64,000 nucleotides of DNA from Spirosoma montaniterrae (GCF_001988955.1 NZ_CP014263.1:5206501-5270500), one strand, 5' to 3'; positions 1-9,840 are shown, numbered from the stretch's first letter. Program-made: numbers and translations. Notes: generated from the letters alone by a model not told the origin.

Positions 1-2775
1 CTCGACCTGAGCCGCAGTGGACGCATCAAACTCCTCACCGACACCAACAATGACGGTTATCCCGACAAAAGCCAAATCTGGGCCGACAGCCTGACACTGC
101 CCACCGGCCTGATGCGCTGGCGAAACGGCCTGATTGTGACCGACGCGCCCGACGTGCTCTATATCGAAGATACCAACGGGGATGGACGCGCCGACCGGCG
201 GCAGGTGTTGCTTACGGGGTTTGCCCGCTCCAATCCACAGCACAACCTTAACAGCCCGGTTTTTGGCCCCGACAACTGGATTTACGTAGCGCATGAAGGA
301 GCCATTACGCCCTTTGTGTACAAAAAAGAATTTGGCGATGAGGGTAGCCCCATCCGATTTCCGGGTGGTTCGTCATTACGAGGGGCGGGGGCCACGTCAT
401 TGCCGAAGAACGCCGACGGGCGCAACGTTCGTTTCCGGCCCGATACCTACCAACTCGAAGAGCTTTCGGGCGAGACGCAGTACGGGCAAACGTTTGACCC
501 GTGGGGGCATCACCTGCTGACGAGTAATGCCAACCACCTGTTTCATGAAGTACTGGCGTCGCGCTACATCCGGCAAAACCCGAACCTGCTCGTGCCCGAT
601 GCCACCCAGAACATCCCCGACCACGGCGACGCGGCTGAGGTTTATCCCACCACCGAAAACCCGAACCACCAACTGCTGACCGACAAGGGCGTAATTACGT
701 CGTCGTGTGGCGTAACGTGGTACAACGGCGGGGCTTTTGGTAAGGCGTTCGACCGCGTGACGTTTATTGGCGAACCGTCGCACAATCTTGTTCATGCCGA
801 TGTCATCGAAGATAACGGCGCGAGTTTTGTGGCAAAACGCCTGCTCGAAAAACGCGAGTTTCTGACCTCGAAAGATGCCTGGTTCCGGCCCGTCAACTTT
901 TACGTTGGACCAGATGGTGCGTTGTATGTTGTTGACTACTATCGGCAAAGCATCGAACACCCGGAGTGGATGTCGGACGAAATGGCGAAGTCGGGCGTGT
1001 TGTATAACGGCAAAGACAAAGGCCGCATCTACCGCATCGTACCTGAAAACGGCCTGCCCATGAACTGGCTCGGTCAACTCGATTTAGGGAAGAAAACCAC
1101 CGCCGAACTCGTCGCACTGCTCGATCAGCCCAACGGCTGGACCCGCCGAACGGCGCAGCGGCTGCTGTATCAGCGCAACGACCGGGCCGGTATCGAACCA
1201 CTTCGCAACCTGATTGCCAACGCCGAACGGCCCGAAGCCAACGTGCCAGCTTTATGGTTATTGCGAAATCTGAACGCGCTTGATGCCGAAACGCTCCGGC
1301 TGGCCCTGCGCAACCCGGTAGCAGGCGTGCGCGAAACGGCCATCCGCGTGGCCGAAGACGCCAATAACCCGGCTCTGCTATCGGCCCTGCTACCGCTGGC
1401 AAGTGACACCGACGCTAAAGTACGCTATCAACTGCTTTGTACGCTGGGCCGAAGCAACGACTCCCGCGCTGAAGAGGCCCGGTTAGCCATTCTGAAACGC
1501 GGCATCGATGACCCCTGGGTAGGTCCGGCGGCATTGGCGGGCGCATCGGGCCGCGAAATGGCACTCTACAACGTAGCAAAACAGGCTTTTGGCGCGAAAC
1601 CGTCCAATGCAAAGCAAACGTTTTTTGCCTACATCGGTGCAACGCTCGGCAACCGGGCGCAGCCTGCCGAAGTGGCCCAGCTATTCCGCCCCGATGCACA
1701 GGCCGACTGGTGTCGGGTGGCGGCTTTGTCGGGATTGGCACGGCTGTGGCAGCACCGGGGCGTTACGGTACAACTTTCCAACACCGACCGGCTGGCTCTG
1801 TTGCCCAACCTTAACGGCCCGGTGCCACCGGATAGCTGGCAAACTCAACTCGATTTGCTGCGGTTAGTGGGCTTGCCGAAAACCAGTTCAACCGTGACCG
1901 ATGTAGCGAAGCAGGCTGCTCAGATAGCGACCAATGCCCGGCAGGACGTAGCCCGCAGGTCGGCGGCTGTACAGTTGCTGGCCCTGTACAAACCGGCGGC
2001 TTACGAAAAACTGCTGGCTGAATTGACCGTACAAAAAGGGCCGGAGCCGTTGCGGTTGGCGGCTTTCCAGTCGCTGAGCCGCTCGGCCAGTCGGCGGGCC
2101 TGTACGCTGGCACTTGCCGACTGGGCCGCGCTGACGCCCACCCTCCGGCGCACAGCCATCGATGCGTTTATGGATCAGCCCGACCAGATTCTGGCTCTGC
2201 TGGCGGCCATCGACCGGCAGCAAATTCAGCGCACCGATCTCGACTGGCACCAACAGGTGCATTTGATGAACTACGACGACAACCGCATTCGCACCGAAGC
2301 CCGCCGACTCCTGGCCGCTGACGAAGACCGGCAGGTAGTGCTGGCGAAATACCAGCCCGCTTTGGTGAAAACGGGTCAGGCAACGAGTGGGAAAACCGTT
2401 TTTCAGCGGGTGTGCAGTAGCTGTCATCAACTCAACGGACAGGGCGTGGCGTTCGGGCCTGACCTGACAACCTTGCGCAACCGCAATCCGCAGAGCATCA
2501 TGACCGAAATTCTGCACCCTAACCATTCCATCGCCGACGGCTATGATTTCTACACGGCCACCCTGCGCAATGGGCAGGTCGTGTCGGGGATTCTGGCCCG
2601 CGAAACCAGCACCACGCTGACATTGCGCGGGCCGGGCGGAACCGAAACCGTTGTGTCACGCACCGACGTTTCGCGCCTTGACAAATCGAAACAATCGGCC
2701 ATGCCAGTGGGACTCGAAGCGCAGATCAGCCTTCAGCAAATGGCCGATTTACTGGCATACATACGCGGAAAGTAG
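1..2775 (+). CDS. PVC-type haem-binding dehydrogenase-like protein with HEAT repeats and C-terminal cytochrome c domain (5' partial)
   Basis: The reading frame is open from base 1, so the gene begins upstream of the window. The visible part starts in a beta-propeller of the membrane-bound dehydrogenase type, with calcium-loop-like DTNNDGYPD and DTNGDGRAD motifs and a VGPDGALYVVDYY blade. A region of alpha-helical HEAT-like repeats follows (about codons 360-780). The last 130 codons form a haem domain with CSSCH at codons 805-809 and a downstream GPDLT motif. This order (propeller, HEAT, CxxCH) is the known architecture of putative haem-binding proteins common in Planctomycetes, Verrucomicrobia and Cytophagales, usually periplasmic and linked to sugar oxidation. 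The substrate cannot be read from the sequence. The N-terminus and any signal peptide are outside the window. Confidence 0.85.
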   Translation, partial: LDLSRSGRIKLLTDTNNDGYPDKSQIWADSLTLPTGLMRWRNGLIVTDAPDVLYIEDTNGDGRADRRQVLLTGFARSNPQHNLNSPVFGPDNWIYVAHEGAITPFVYKKEFGDEGSPIRFPGGSSLRGAGATSLPKNADGRNVRFRPDTYQLEELSGETQYGQTFDPWGHHLLTSNANHLFHEVLASRYIRQNPNLLVPDATQNIPDHGDAAEVYPTTENPNHQLLTDKGVITSSCGVTWYNGGAFGKAFDRVTFIGEPSHNLVHADVIEDNGASFVAKRLLEKREFLTSKDAWFRPVNFYVGPDGALYVVDYYRQSIEHPEWMSDEMAKSGVLYNGKDKGRIYRIVPENGLPMNWLGQLDLGKKTTAELVALLDQPNGWTRRTAQRLLYQRNDRAGIEPLRNLIANAERPEANVPALWLLRNLNALDAETLRLALRNPVAGVRETAIRVAEDANNPALLSALLPLASDTDAKVRYQLLCTLGRSNDSRAEEARLAILKRGIDDPWVGPAALAGASGREMALYNVAKQAFGAKPSNAKQTFFAYIGATLGNRAQPAEVAQLFRPDAQADWCRVAALSGLARLWQHRGVTVQLSNTDRLALLPNLNGPVPPDSWQTQLDLLRLVGLPKTSSTVTDVAKQAAQIATNARQDVARRSAAVQLLALYKPAAYEKLLAELTVQKGPEPLRLAAFQSLSRSASRRACTLALADWAALTPTLRRTAIDAFMDQPDQILALLAAIDRQQIQRTDLDWHQQVHLMNYDDNRIRTEARRLLAADEDRQVVLAKYQPALVKTGQATSGKTVFQRVCSSCHQLNGQGVAFGPDLTTLRNRNPQSIMTEILHPNHSIADGYDFYTATLRNGQVVSGILARETSTTLTLRGPGGTETVVSRTDVSRLDKSKQSAMPVGLEAQISLQQMADLLAYIRGK

Positions 2776-2878
2776 GGCTGCCCGGTCCTACATTTCGCTG
2801 TATCTTTAACGCAAACGCGAATTTTTACGCTCCGTTTACGTTACTACAAACGTTCCTAACAACTTTTTCGCACGAATT

Positions 2879-5800
2879 ATGGCCGAACGCATCAGCTACG
2901 GCAAAACCTGGTGGGGGCAGCAATGGCTCAATGCACTGTCTCAGATTGACGAAGCCAACCGACTACCGCGTGGTAAGACTTACGCCAACAAAGGGGCGGT
3001 TCAGAATCTGAAAATCGAGAATAATCAGATCAGCGCGTCGGTGCGGGGCACGGCTCCCCGGCCTTACCGCGTGAAACTAACTGTGCCGCTGTTTACGAAA
3101 CAGGAGCGCGATTGGCTGCTGACCGAAGTACAGGAAAATCCGGCTATTCTGGCGCAGCTTCTCAACCGTCAACTACCCGAAGAGTTGGTGCAGTTTGCCC
3201 AGAAACGCGGCATTCGGCTGTTCCCCCACTCGTTCGATGACCTCGGCATGGGCTGCTCGTGTCCCGACTTCGCCATTCCGTGCAAACACCTTGCGGCAGT
3301 GGTGTACGTCATCGCCAACGAAATTGACCGCAATCCGTTTTTAGTGTTTTTGTTGAAAGGGCTTGATATTCTCGATGAACTGAAAAGTCAGCAGGCCGAC
3401 GTACTCAGCGGGGGCATGGAAACGGTGCTGCTTCTACGTGAACTTGGCACCGACGACCTGCCCGACGATGAAGACTGGACACCCGACGACGATGCCCGCG
3501 CCCAACTCGACTTTGCTACCATTCCGCCCCTTGCCGACCAACTCCTGCACCTGCTTCAGCCCGAAACAACGTTCACCAAAAGTGATTTTATGAAGTCACT
3601 CAGTCGGGCGTATAAACTCTTCGGTAGTGCCGACGTCCGGCCCGTCAAACGTTCGCCTACGGTGTACACGAATGGGCGTATCGCCAAACCTGCGCCTGCC
3701 GAAATCAGCCATCCCGACCCCAGCGACAGTATTGAATTGCAGTTAGACGAGCTGATGGAGATTAAGAAGGTCGGCGTTTTTACCGAACATGGCGAACAGC
3801 GCAACTTCGCTGATTATGACCTGACCGACCTGACCAAGTGGCTCGATACGCTTACCGAGGCCGATTTCGCCGAAATGAGCGATTCGGTGCGGGGGCTATA
3901 TTTAGCCTACCAGTTTTCGGCGGCTTTGCTGCGCCGGGGGGCTGTGGTGCCGCAGTTGCTTTGTCTGGGTCTGAAAGAAGATCAGTATCGGGTGCGGTGG
4001 TTGCCCGCGATGCTCAACGAGGCCGTTCAGAAACAGACGGATTTGCTGGCCGCGCAACTGCCGCCGTTGCTGCTAACCCTGCGCTGGCAGAAAGAATGGC
4101 TGGCTCTGCCCGGTCGCGAACAGGTGCTGATGCTCTGTTCGCTGCTCATGCGCCCGACCATCCACGACACCACTATCGAACTCTGGGAACGCTGGCCGCT
4201 CGAAGATGCCGACCGGCTCTTTTTCGGCGTCGAAACCATTCGCTTTGAAGGGTTCGGCAAGCGCGAAATGCCGCTGGCAATGCAGCTTTGGCTGAACGAC
4301 TTCTTCCTGAGCCACAAGCGATTCGTGCCAATTCTGGTGGTAGAAGACAGCGAACTCGGAGACGAGTTTCGCATGAGTTTACTCGTGCGCGACCGCGAAG
4401 CGTCGGCCACGTCGGCGGTGCCGCTGACGGAGGTGTTGACGCAAAAGCAATACGCGTCTATTCGCATGGCCGTTTTGCAGGACATGCTCGTACTGTCGCG
4501 GCACTTCCCCGACCTGACCCAACTGACCAAAGCCGACGGAGCGGCCCACCTGTTCTACAAACCCGACGCATTCGTGAAAATTCTGCTCGAAACGCTGCCC
4601 CGGATGCAGTTGCTCGGCATTGCGCTCTGGTTACCCAAGTCGCTGCAACATTGGGTGCGGCCCCATATCGGCGGACGGCTGAAGGCCAAAGTCACGGCCA
4701 GCAATGCGTTTATGAAATTAGACGATATGCTGTCGTTCGACTGGCAGGTGGCTCTCGGCGATCAGATGGTAAACGTGTCGGAGTTTGAACAGTTGGTGAA
4801 TCGCCGGACAGGCTTAGTCAAGATCAAAGACCAATACGTGCTGCTCGACCCGAACGACCTCGCCAAACTCAAAAAGCAACTCGAAACCCCGCCCGAACTA
4901 ACGGGTGCCGAACTGCTGAAAGCCGCTTTGGCCGAAGAGTACAAGGGCAACCGCGTCGGCATCTCGCCCGACGTGTACGAACTAATCCGTCAGTTCACCG
5001 ACGCGCAGGCGCAACCCTTGCCCAGCGCGCTCAACGCGCAGCTTCGGCCCTATCAGCAACGCGGCTACGACTGGCTTATCAAGAATACCGCGCTCGGCAT
5101 GGGTAGCCTGCTGGCCGACGATATGGGTTTGGGTAAAACCCTGCAAGTCATTGCGTTACTGCTTAAATTCAAACAGGAAGGCCGGTTTGGGAAACAGAAA
5201 GGATTGGTTGTTTTGCCCACTACGCTATTGACTAACTGGCAGAAAGAAATAGCCAAATTCGCCCCCGATCTGATTCCGTATATCTACCACGGGCCGGGCC
5301 GCAAACTGCCCGGCGAGTCTAAGCCCGGCGACTACGACCTGCTGCTGACGACTTACGGCGTAGTACGAACCGACCTCGACAAGCTGAAAAAACAGACGTG
5401 GGCCGTGTTAATCATTGACGAGGCCCAGAACATTAAAAATAGCGATACCGAACAAACGAAGGCTGTAAAATCTCTGAAAGCAACTATTCGGATTGCCCTG
5501 AGCGGCACACCCGTCGAAAACCGGCTGTCGGAGTTCTGGAGCATTATGGACTTCGTGAACAAAGGCTACCTGGGCGGCCTGACGAAGTTCAACGAAGAGT
5601 TTGGCAAGCCCATTCAGCAGGAACGTGACCACCAGAAACTCGATTTGTTTCGGCGCGTCACCAGCCCGTTTCTGCTCCGGCGCGTAAAAACCGACAAAAC
5701 CATCATCAGTGACCTGCCCGACAAAATTGAGAACAACCAGTTTTGTGCGCTCACGTCGGAGCAGGCGGCTTTGTACGAGAGCGTGGTGCAGGAGAGCATC

Positions 5801-6448
5801 CGGGCCATCGAAGAAAAAGACGGTATTGCCCGGCGCGGGCTGGTGCTGAAACTGATGACCGCCCTCAAACAAATCGGCAACCACCCGCATCAATATTTGA
5901 AAGAAGGAAATGCAAGCCCCGCGCTGTCGGGTAAGGCCACGTTGCTGCTCAACCTGCTCGAAACCATCTACGCCAGCCACGAAAAAGTCCTGATTTTCAC
6001 GCAGTACCACGAAATGGGTGTGTTGTTGCAACAGTTTATTCAACAGGCGTTTGGGCACCAGCCGCTCTTTCTGCACGGCGGTTCGTCGCGCCCCGAACGC
6101 GACCGCATGGTCGAACAATTTCAGAAAAACCGTTCCGACCACACATTTATTCTGTCGCTGAAAGCGGGCGGCACCGGCCTGAACCTGACCCAGGCCAACC
6201 ACGTCATCCACTACGATTTGTGGTGGAACCCGGCTGTTGAAGCGCAGGCCACCGACCGGGCGTTTCGCATCGGCCAAACCAAAAACGTGCTGGTTTATCG
6301 GCTGATGAATCAGGGTACGCTCGAAGAGAAAATCGACGCCATGATTCGCAGCAAAAAAGAACTCGCCGACCTCAGCGTGAAAACCGGCGAAACCTGGATC
6401 GGTGATCTGAACGACGAGGAGTTGAAAGAGTTGGTAAGTTTGGGGTAA
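2879..6448 (+). CDS. SNF2-family DEAD/DEAH helicase with SWIM zinc finger
   Basis: A 1189-residue Swi2/Snf2 ATPase. The N-terminal part has a SWIM zinc finger, with C126, C128, C135 and H137 in CxCx6CxH spacing. The helicase core is in the last 500 residues. Walker A is DDMGLGKT (747-754), the DEAQ box is 847-850, and the C-terminal RecA lobe carries a GGTGLNLTQA segment and an arginine-finger region ending RAFRIGQ. The family remodels or translocates on DNA-protein complexes. The bacterial SWIM/SNF2 subgroup has no settled cellular role, so a DNA repair or transcription recycling job is only inference. The start ATG follows a 103-base gap after the previous gene. The last 26 bases of the gene are repeated exactly 359 bases downstream, after the next gene. 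Confidence 0.93.
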   Translation: MAERISYGKTWWGQQWLNALSQIDEANRLPRGKTYANKGAVQNLKIENNQISASVRGTAPRPYRVKLTVPLFTKQERDWLLTEVQENPAILAQLLNRQLPEELVQFAQKRGIRLFPHSFDDLGMGCSCPDFAIPCKHLAAVVYVIANEIDRNPFLVFLLKGLDILDELKSQQADVLSGGMETVLLLRELGTDDLPDDEDWTPDDDARAQLDFATIPPLADQLLHLLQPETTFTKSDFMKSLSRAYKLFGSADVRPVKRSPTVYTNGRIAKPAPAEISHPDPSDSIELQLDELMEIKKVGVFTEHGEQRNFADYDLTDLTKWLDTLTEADFAEMSDSVRGLYLAYQFSAALLRRGAVVPQLLCLGLKEDQYRVRWLPAMLNEAVQKQTDLLAAQLPPLLLTLRWQKEWLALPGREQVLMLCSLLMRPTIHDTTIELWERWPLEDADRLFFGVETIRFEGFGKREMPLAMQLWLNDFFLSHKRFVPILVVEDSELGDEFRMSLLVRDREASATSAVPLTEVLTQKQYASIRMAVLQDMLVLSRHFPDLTQLTKADGAAHLFYKPDAFVKILLETLPRMQLLGIALWLPKSLQHWVRPHIGGRLKAKVTASNAFMKLDDMLSFDWQVALGDQMVNVSEFEQLVNRRTGLVKIKDQYVLLDPNDLAKLKKQLETPPELTGAELLKAALAEEYKGNRVGISPDVYELIRQFTDAQAQPLPSALNAQLRPYQQRGYDWLIKNTALGMGSLLADDMGLGKTLQVIALLLKFKQEGRFGKQKGLVVLPTTLLTNWQKEIAKFAPDLIPYIYHGPGRKLPGESKPGDYDLLLTTYGVVRTDLDKLKKQTWAVLIIDEAQNIKNSDTEQTKAVKSLKATIRIALSGTPVENRLSEFWSIMDFVNKGYLGGLTKFNEEFGKPIQQERDHQKLDLFRRVTSPFLLRRVKTDKTIISDLPDKIENNQFCALTSEQAALYESVVQESIRAIEEKDGIARRGLVLKLMTALKQIGNHPHQYLKEGNASPALSGKATLLLNLLETIYASHEKVLIFTQYHEMGVLLQQFIQQAFGHQPLFLHGGSSRPERDRMVEQFQKNRSDHTFILSLKAGGTGLNLTQANHVIHYDLWWNPAVEAQATDRAFRIGQTKNVLVYRLMNQGTLEEKIDAMIRSKKELADLSVKTGETWIGDLNDEELKELVSLG
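6423..6448 (+). repeat. 26-bp direct repeat, copy 1 (3' end of SNF2 gene)
   Basis: This is the exact 26-base end of the SNF2 reading frame, including its TAA stop. It recurs at 6808-6833, and the two copies bracket the DUF433 gene. The copies look like the ends of a small insertion or a duplication that recreated the helicase 3' end. Confidence 0.9.
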
Positions 6449-6465
6449 TGTAATATCTTTCAACT

Positions 6466-6810
6466 ATGACCACAGGTGTTTTGGAGACTGAAAAGCTTTT
6501 GAGCCGACTGTCAAGGGCTGAGAAAGCACAGATTTTGCAATGGATTGTGCAGGATTTGGGCGATGCTTTTCCTGGCATCGAGCGTCAGCCGGGTGTGTTG
6601 GGCGGGGCGGCCTGTGTGGTACGAACGCGCATACCCGTCTGGTTGCTTGAACAGACGCGCCGATTAGGTGCTTCGGATGCCGATTTGTTGCTGGCTTACC
6701 CCTCGCTCCGCGCTGCTGACTTGGCAAACGCGTGGGCGTATGTGCGTTCGCACGTAGCAGAAATTGACGCGGCCATTACACAAAACGGATCTAAAGTGAC
6801 GACGAACTGA
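6466..6810 (+). CDS. DUF433 domain-containing protein
   Basis: A 114-residue protein with an N-terminal helical stretch and a C-terminal DUF433 region. The region carries the typical pattern of a GGxxxVxxTRIPVW segment (about 45-62) followed by YPSLRxxDLxxAWxYxxxH (about 76-98). DUF433 proteins resemble winged-helix antitoxins and often pair with a DUF5615 PIN-like toxin. No such toxin gene is adjacent here. The gene starts 17 bases after the helicase stop, and its own last codons run into the second copy of the 26-base direct repeat. That arrangement suggests it was inserted at the helicase 3' end. Function as an orphan antitoxin or DNA-binding protein is inference. Confidence 0.8.
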   Translation: MTTGVLETEKLLSRLSRAEKAQILQWIVQDLGDAFPGIERQPGVLGGAACVVRTRIPVWLLEQTRRLGASDADLLLAYPSLRAADLANAWAYVRSHVAEIDAAITQNGSKVTTN

Positions 6811-6833
6811 AAGAGTTGGTAAGTTTGGGGTAA
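6808..6833 (+). repeat. 26-bp direct repeat, copy 2
   Basis: Identical to 6423-6448. The match also extends weakly to the left (GACGA before it in both places), which suggests that a slightly longer piece of the helicase end was duplicated. The TGA stop of the DUF433 gene lies at the left edge of this copy. Confidence 0.9.
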
Positions 6834-6835
6834 AC

Positions 6836-6901
6836 TGCAAACTGCGTGGGTTTAGCCATTGAATTTAGCTAAATTTGTTGGTTAAATCCACGCAATTTGC
6901 A
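6836..6901. promoter_or_regulatory. Inverted repeat immediately upstream of the AAA/DUF4143 ATPase gene
   Basis: Two 19-base arms (6836-6854 and 6883-6901) match at 17 of 19 positions when one is reverse-complemented; their core words are GCGTGGGTTTA and TAAATCCACGC. The 28-base centre contains a perfect 14-base palindrome, AATTTAGCTAAATT (6862-6875). The right arm ends 5 bases before the ATG at 6907. Position and symmetry fit an operator or an mRNA hairpin that controls the ATPase gene. No known factor is recognised. Confidence 0.6.
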
Positions 6902-6906
6902 AAACA

Positions 6907-8034
6907 ATGATTGAACGCGCTATTCGCCCCCACCTTGAAGCACACTTACGTTCTAATAAGGTTCTTGTTTTAACGGGAGCCAGACGGGTCGGTAAAACTG
7001 TTTTGCTGAATCAGTTGGCCGATGCTTTCGACGGGCCAAAGATGATGCTGAACGGCGACGACCTCAGCACTGCCGAACTCCTCAACGACCGGCGCGTAGC
7101 TTCGTATCGACGCTGGTTAGGAACTACTGAACTGCTGCTGATTGATGAAGCGCAGGTTATACCCGATGTGGGCCGGGCACTGAAGCTGCTTATCGATTCG
7201 TTCCCTAATCTGACCATTGTTGCCACTGGCTCATCGGCGTTTGACCTGACGAACCGCACGGGCGAACCGCTCGTGGGGCGACAGTTGCTGTATACACTTT
7301 ACCCGTTGTCTCAACTGGAACTGTCGGCTACGGAAACGTATCCGCAAACCCGCGACCGGCTGACCGACCGGCTTATTTTTGGCAGTTATCCCGACATTGT
7401 TCGGGCCGAACACATACCCGACCGTGTTGATTATTTAAAAGGGCTGGTTTCGTCTTATCTGCTGAAAGACATTTTATTGTTTGAACAAATCCGAAACGCC
7501 CAAAAAATGCTCCAGTTGCTGCAATTGGTGGCTTATCAGGTCGGTAACGAAGTATCGAACGACGAACTGAGTCGGCAATTGCAGATTGATCGGAGTACAG
7601 TAGTGCGCTATTTAGACTTGTTTACGAAGGTATTCATTTTGTTTCGCTTAGGTGGTTACAGCAACAATCTGCGGAAAGAAGTAACGAAATCCGCTAAGTG
7701 GTATTTCTTTGATAACGGCATCCGAAACGCGCTCATCAACAACTTTTCGTTGCCAAATCAACGGAACGACATCGGCGCGTTATGGGAAAATTATATAATC
7801 GCTGAACGATTGAAACGAAACGCCTATCAGCGCAGCCAGGCCGTTCCTTACTTCTGGCGTACCTACGACCAACAGGAACTTGACTGGCTCGAGGAAGAAA
7901 ATGGGCAGTTGGCAGGTTATGAAATCAAGTGGCACACGAACCCCGTTCGATATCCAAAAGCCTTTCGGACGGCTTACCCGGAAGCATTGTTACAAACCAT
8001 AAACCCAAATACCTATCTGGACTTTATAGCATAA
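6907..8034 (+). CDS. ATP-binding protein, AAA_14 / DUF4143 family
   Basis: A 375-residue ATPase. Walker A is GARRVGKT (24-31), Walker B is LLLIDEA (76-82), and ATGSS (106-110) is the sensor strand. These mark the AAA_14 domain. The C-terminal part (about 180-340) is the DUF4143 region with a winged-helix stretch (NDELSRQLQIDRSTVVRYL) and the end pattern ELDWLEEENGQLAGYEIKW, which resembles a PD-(D/E)xK nuclease-like fold (E, then ExK). This family is widespread and mobile in Bacteroidota and has no agreed role; links to toxin-antitoxin or defence functions are speculative. The gene stands alone, with its own palindromic leader. Confidence 0.88.
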   Translation: MIERAIRPHLEAHLRSNKVLVLTGARRVGKTVLLNQLADAFDGPKMMLNGDDLSTAELLNDRRVASYRRWLGTTELLLIDEAQVIPDVGRALKLLIDSFPNLTIVATGSSAFDLTNRTGEPLVGRQLLYTLYPLSQLELSATETYPQTRDRLTDRLIFGSYPDIVRAEHIPDRVDYLKGLVSSYLLKDILLFEQIRNAQKMLQLLQLVAYQVGNEVSNDELSRQLQIDRSTVVRYLDLFTKVFILFRLGGYSNNLRKEVTKSAKWYFFDNGIRNALINNFSLPNQRNDIGALWENYIIAERLKRNAYQRSQAVPYFWRTYDQQELDWLEEENGQLAGYEIKWHTNPVRYPKAFRTAYPEALLQTINPNTYLDFIA

Positions 8035-8049
8035 AGATTCACGATACAT

Positions 8050-9840
8050 CTATATCTCCGCACCCTCTGGTGTTTGCAGCACGTCTTTCTGATGCGCCCA
8101 CATTTCCTGGAAAACAGCACTGCGCTGCCGCAATTCGACAAATGAACCTTCGTCTACGACGTGGCCTTTGTCGAGGATGTATACGTAGTCGAACAGGGGC
8201 AGCAGGTGGAGCCGGTGGAGAGTCGAAACGATGGCTTTGTCGGTGAATTCGCGCAGGAGGGCGTGGTAAATCAGTAACTCGGTTTTGGGGTCGACGCTGC
8301 TCGTAGGCTCGTCCAGCAGCACAACATCACTACTGCGGGCGGCCAGAATGCCCCGCGCCAACGCCAGCCGTTGCCGCTGCCCGCCCGATAGGTTCACGCC
8401 TTTCTCCTGAATGTTGGTCTCCAGCCCGTTGGGCAAATGCCTGGCTACGTCGGCGAATTGGGCCATATCGCAGGCTTTCCAGACGTCGGCTTCGGGGAAG
8501 GGCAGACCGAGGGTGATGTTGTAGGCAATGGTGTTCTCGAAAATCTCCGGCTCCTGCGGAAACAGCGTCACCGTGTTGGCTACCGCCCGCAGCGAATCAT
8601 ACGAACGCCCATCGGCCTGCATCACCAATCCCGGCTCAGTCGGATATAATCCGCGCAAGAGGGTCAGCAGCGTACTTTTGCCCGACCCACTTTCGCCGAT
8701 AAAGGCTACGCGCTTGCCCCGGTCGAGCCGAATCTGCACGTCGCGCAAGGTCGTTGTCGGATGGGCTGTGACGCCGACAGGGCGATTGTGTGAGAAATTT
8801 AAATGACTGATTTGTACGGTTTTCCAGTTGTTGGGCAGGTGTTCTAACTCGGCGCGTTCGTGACCGGCGTAAGCCTGGCCGATGCTGCGGGCCGTTTGCA
8901 CGTCGGTATTGAACCGCACAACCTGCGTGTACTGATACGCCACGTCGTGAAAAACGCTCGTGAACTGATTCACGTAGCCCAGCAACGTAACTAAGCCGCC
9001 TACCAGAAACACCTTGCCCGGCTCGTAATGCTGATACACATAGCCCGTTGCCATCACCAAATAAATGAGTGCTACCAGCATACTTGCCACAAACCACTTC
9101 CATTCGTTGATGCGTACCTGCCGCATAAACGGCTGAAAAACAGCCGCTACTTTACTTGCCAGCCCGCCCTGAATCTGGTTTTCGAGCCGAAGTGTAATCA
9201 CTGTGATAATATTCGACAGGCTATCGAACAGCGTTGACGACACGGTGTGTTCGCGTTCGTTGGTTTCGTCTAACGCTTTGATAAAAGGCCGGTCGAAACG
9301 CAGAATAACCCAGACCGTCAGTACGCCCAACGCCAGCCCCGCCAGTCCGAACACGGGCGAGAAATAGAGCATGGCTCCAAACGAAAACAGCAGTTTCATC
9401 AGCGCGTGCAGATAGATAAACCCATCCTGGAAGAAATCCTTGAGTGCTTCGTACGCTTTGCGGATGCGGTTGATAGTGGCCCCGCTGTGGTGGTCTTTGT
9501 GCCAGCCAACGGGCAGGTGCAGCGTTTGGTGAAACAGTTCGTCGAGGTAGTTGCGGCTGAGGTTGAAGGCCAGCCGACGCTCCATTATCCGCGCCGGGCC
9601 ATGAAACGCCCACTCGCCGAGTTCCAGTGCCACGTAGCCGCCCGCATAGAGCCATACGAACCGCAGAATATCGGTATTGGCCTGCTGAAGCTGACCAACG
9701 AACCAGCCAAACAGCAATGGATGCATGGCCGATACAACGTTTGCCAGAACAAACAGCAAATAAATCAGCACATACTGCCGCTTCTCGTGCCGTGCATAGT
9801 GCCAGGCCGTGCGTAGTAGCGACAGATAAGGATTGTTCAT
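8050..9840 (-). CDS. ABC transporter, fused permease and ATP-binding protein
   Basis: A 596-residue type I ABC exporter half-transporter. The first 310 residues hold the transmembrane domain, with hydrophobic helices near 23-45, 60-72, 145-180 and 250-290. The nucleotide-binding domain follows: Walker A GESGSGKST (382-390), Q-loop Q429, signature LSGGQ (484-488), Walker B VVLLDEP (506-512) and switch histidine H542. Such proteins homodimerise in the inner membrane and export lipids, peptides or drugs. The substrate cannot be told from the sequence. The gene converges on the AAA/DUF4143 gene with only a 15-base gap and diverges from fusA. Confidence 0.92.
   Translation of the reverse strand: MNNPYLSLLRTAWHYARHEKRQYVLIYLLFVLANVVSAMHPLLFGWFVGQLQQANTDILRFVWLYAGGYVALELGEWAFHGPARIMERRLAFNLSRNYLDELFHQTLHLPVGWHKDHHSGATINRIRKAYEALKDFFQDGFIYLHALMKLLFSFGAMLYFSPVFGLAGLALGVLTVWVILRFDRPFIKALDETNEREHTVSSTLFDSLSNIITVITLRLENQIQGGLASKVAAVFQPFMRQVRINEWKWFVASMLVALIYLVMATGYVYQHYEPGKVFLVGGLVTLLGYVNQFTSVFHDVAYQYTQVVRFNTDVQTARSIGQAYAGHERAELEHLPNNWKTVQISHLNFSHNRPVGVTAHPTTTLRDVQIRLDRGKRVAFIGESGSGKSTLLTLLRGLYPTEPGLVMQADGRSYDSLRAVANTVTLFPQEPEIFENTIAYNITLGLPFPEADVWKACDMAQFADVARHLPNGLETNIQEKGVNLSGGQRQRLALARGILAARSSDVVLLDEPTSSVDPKTELLIYHALLREFTDKAIVSTLHRLHLLPLFDYVYILDKGHVVDEGSFVELRQRSAVFQEMWAHQKDVLQTPEGAEI

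Noticed and set aside
5408..6463. 351-codon open frame antisense to the SNF2 helicase
   Set aside because: It mirrors the helicase coding sequence, has no domain or start signal, and the sense strand is clearly coding. Long antisense frames are expected in GC-rich genes.
6466..6810. DUF433 gene as half of a toxin-antitoxin module
   Set aside because: No DUF5615 or other toxin gene is adjacent, so only the single protein is supported.
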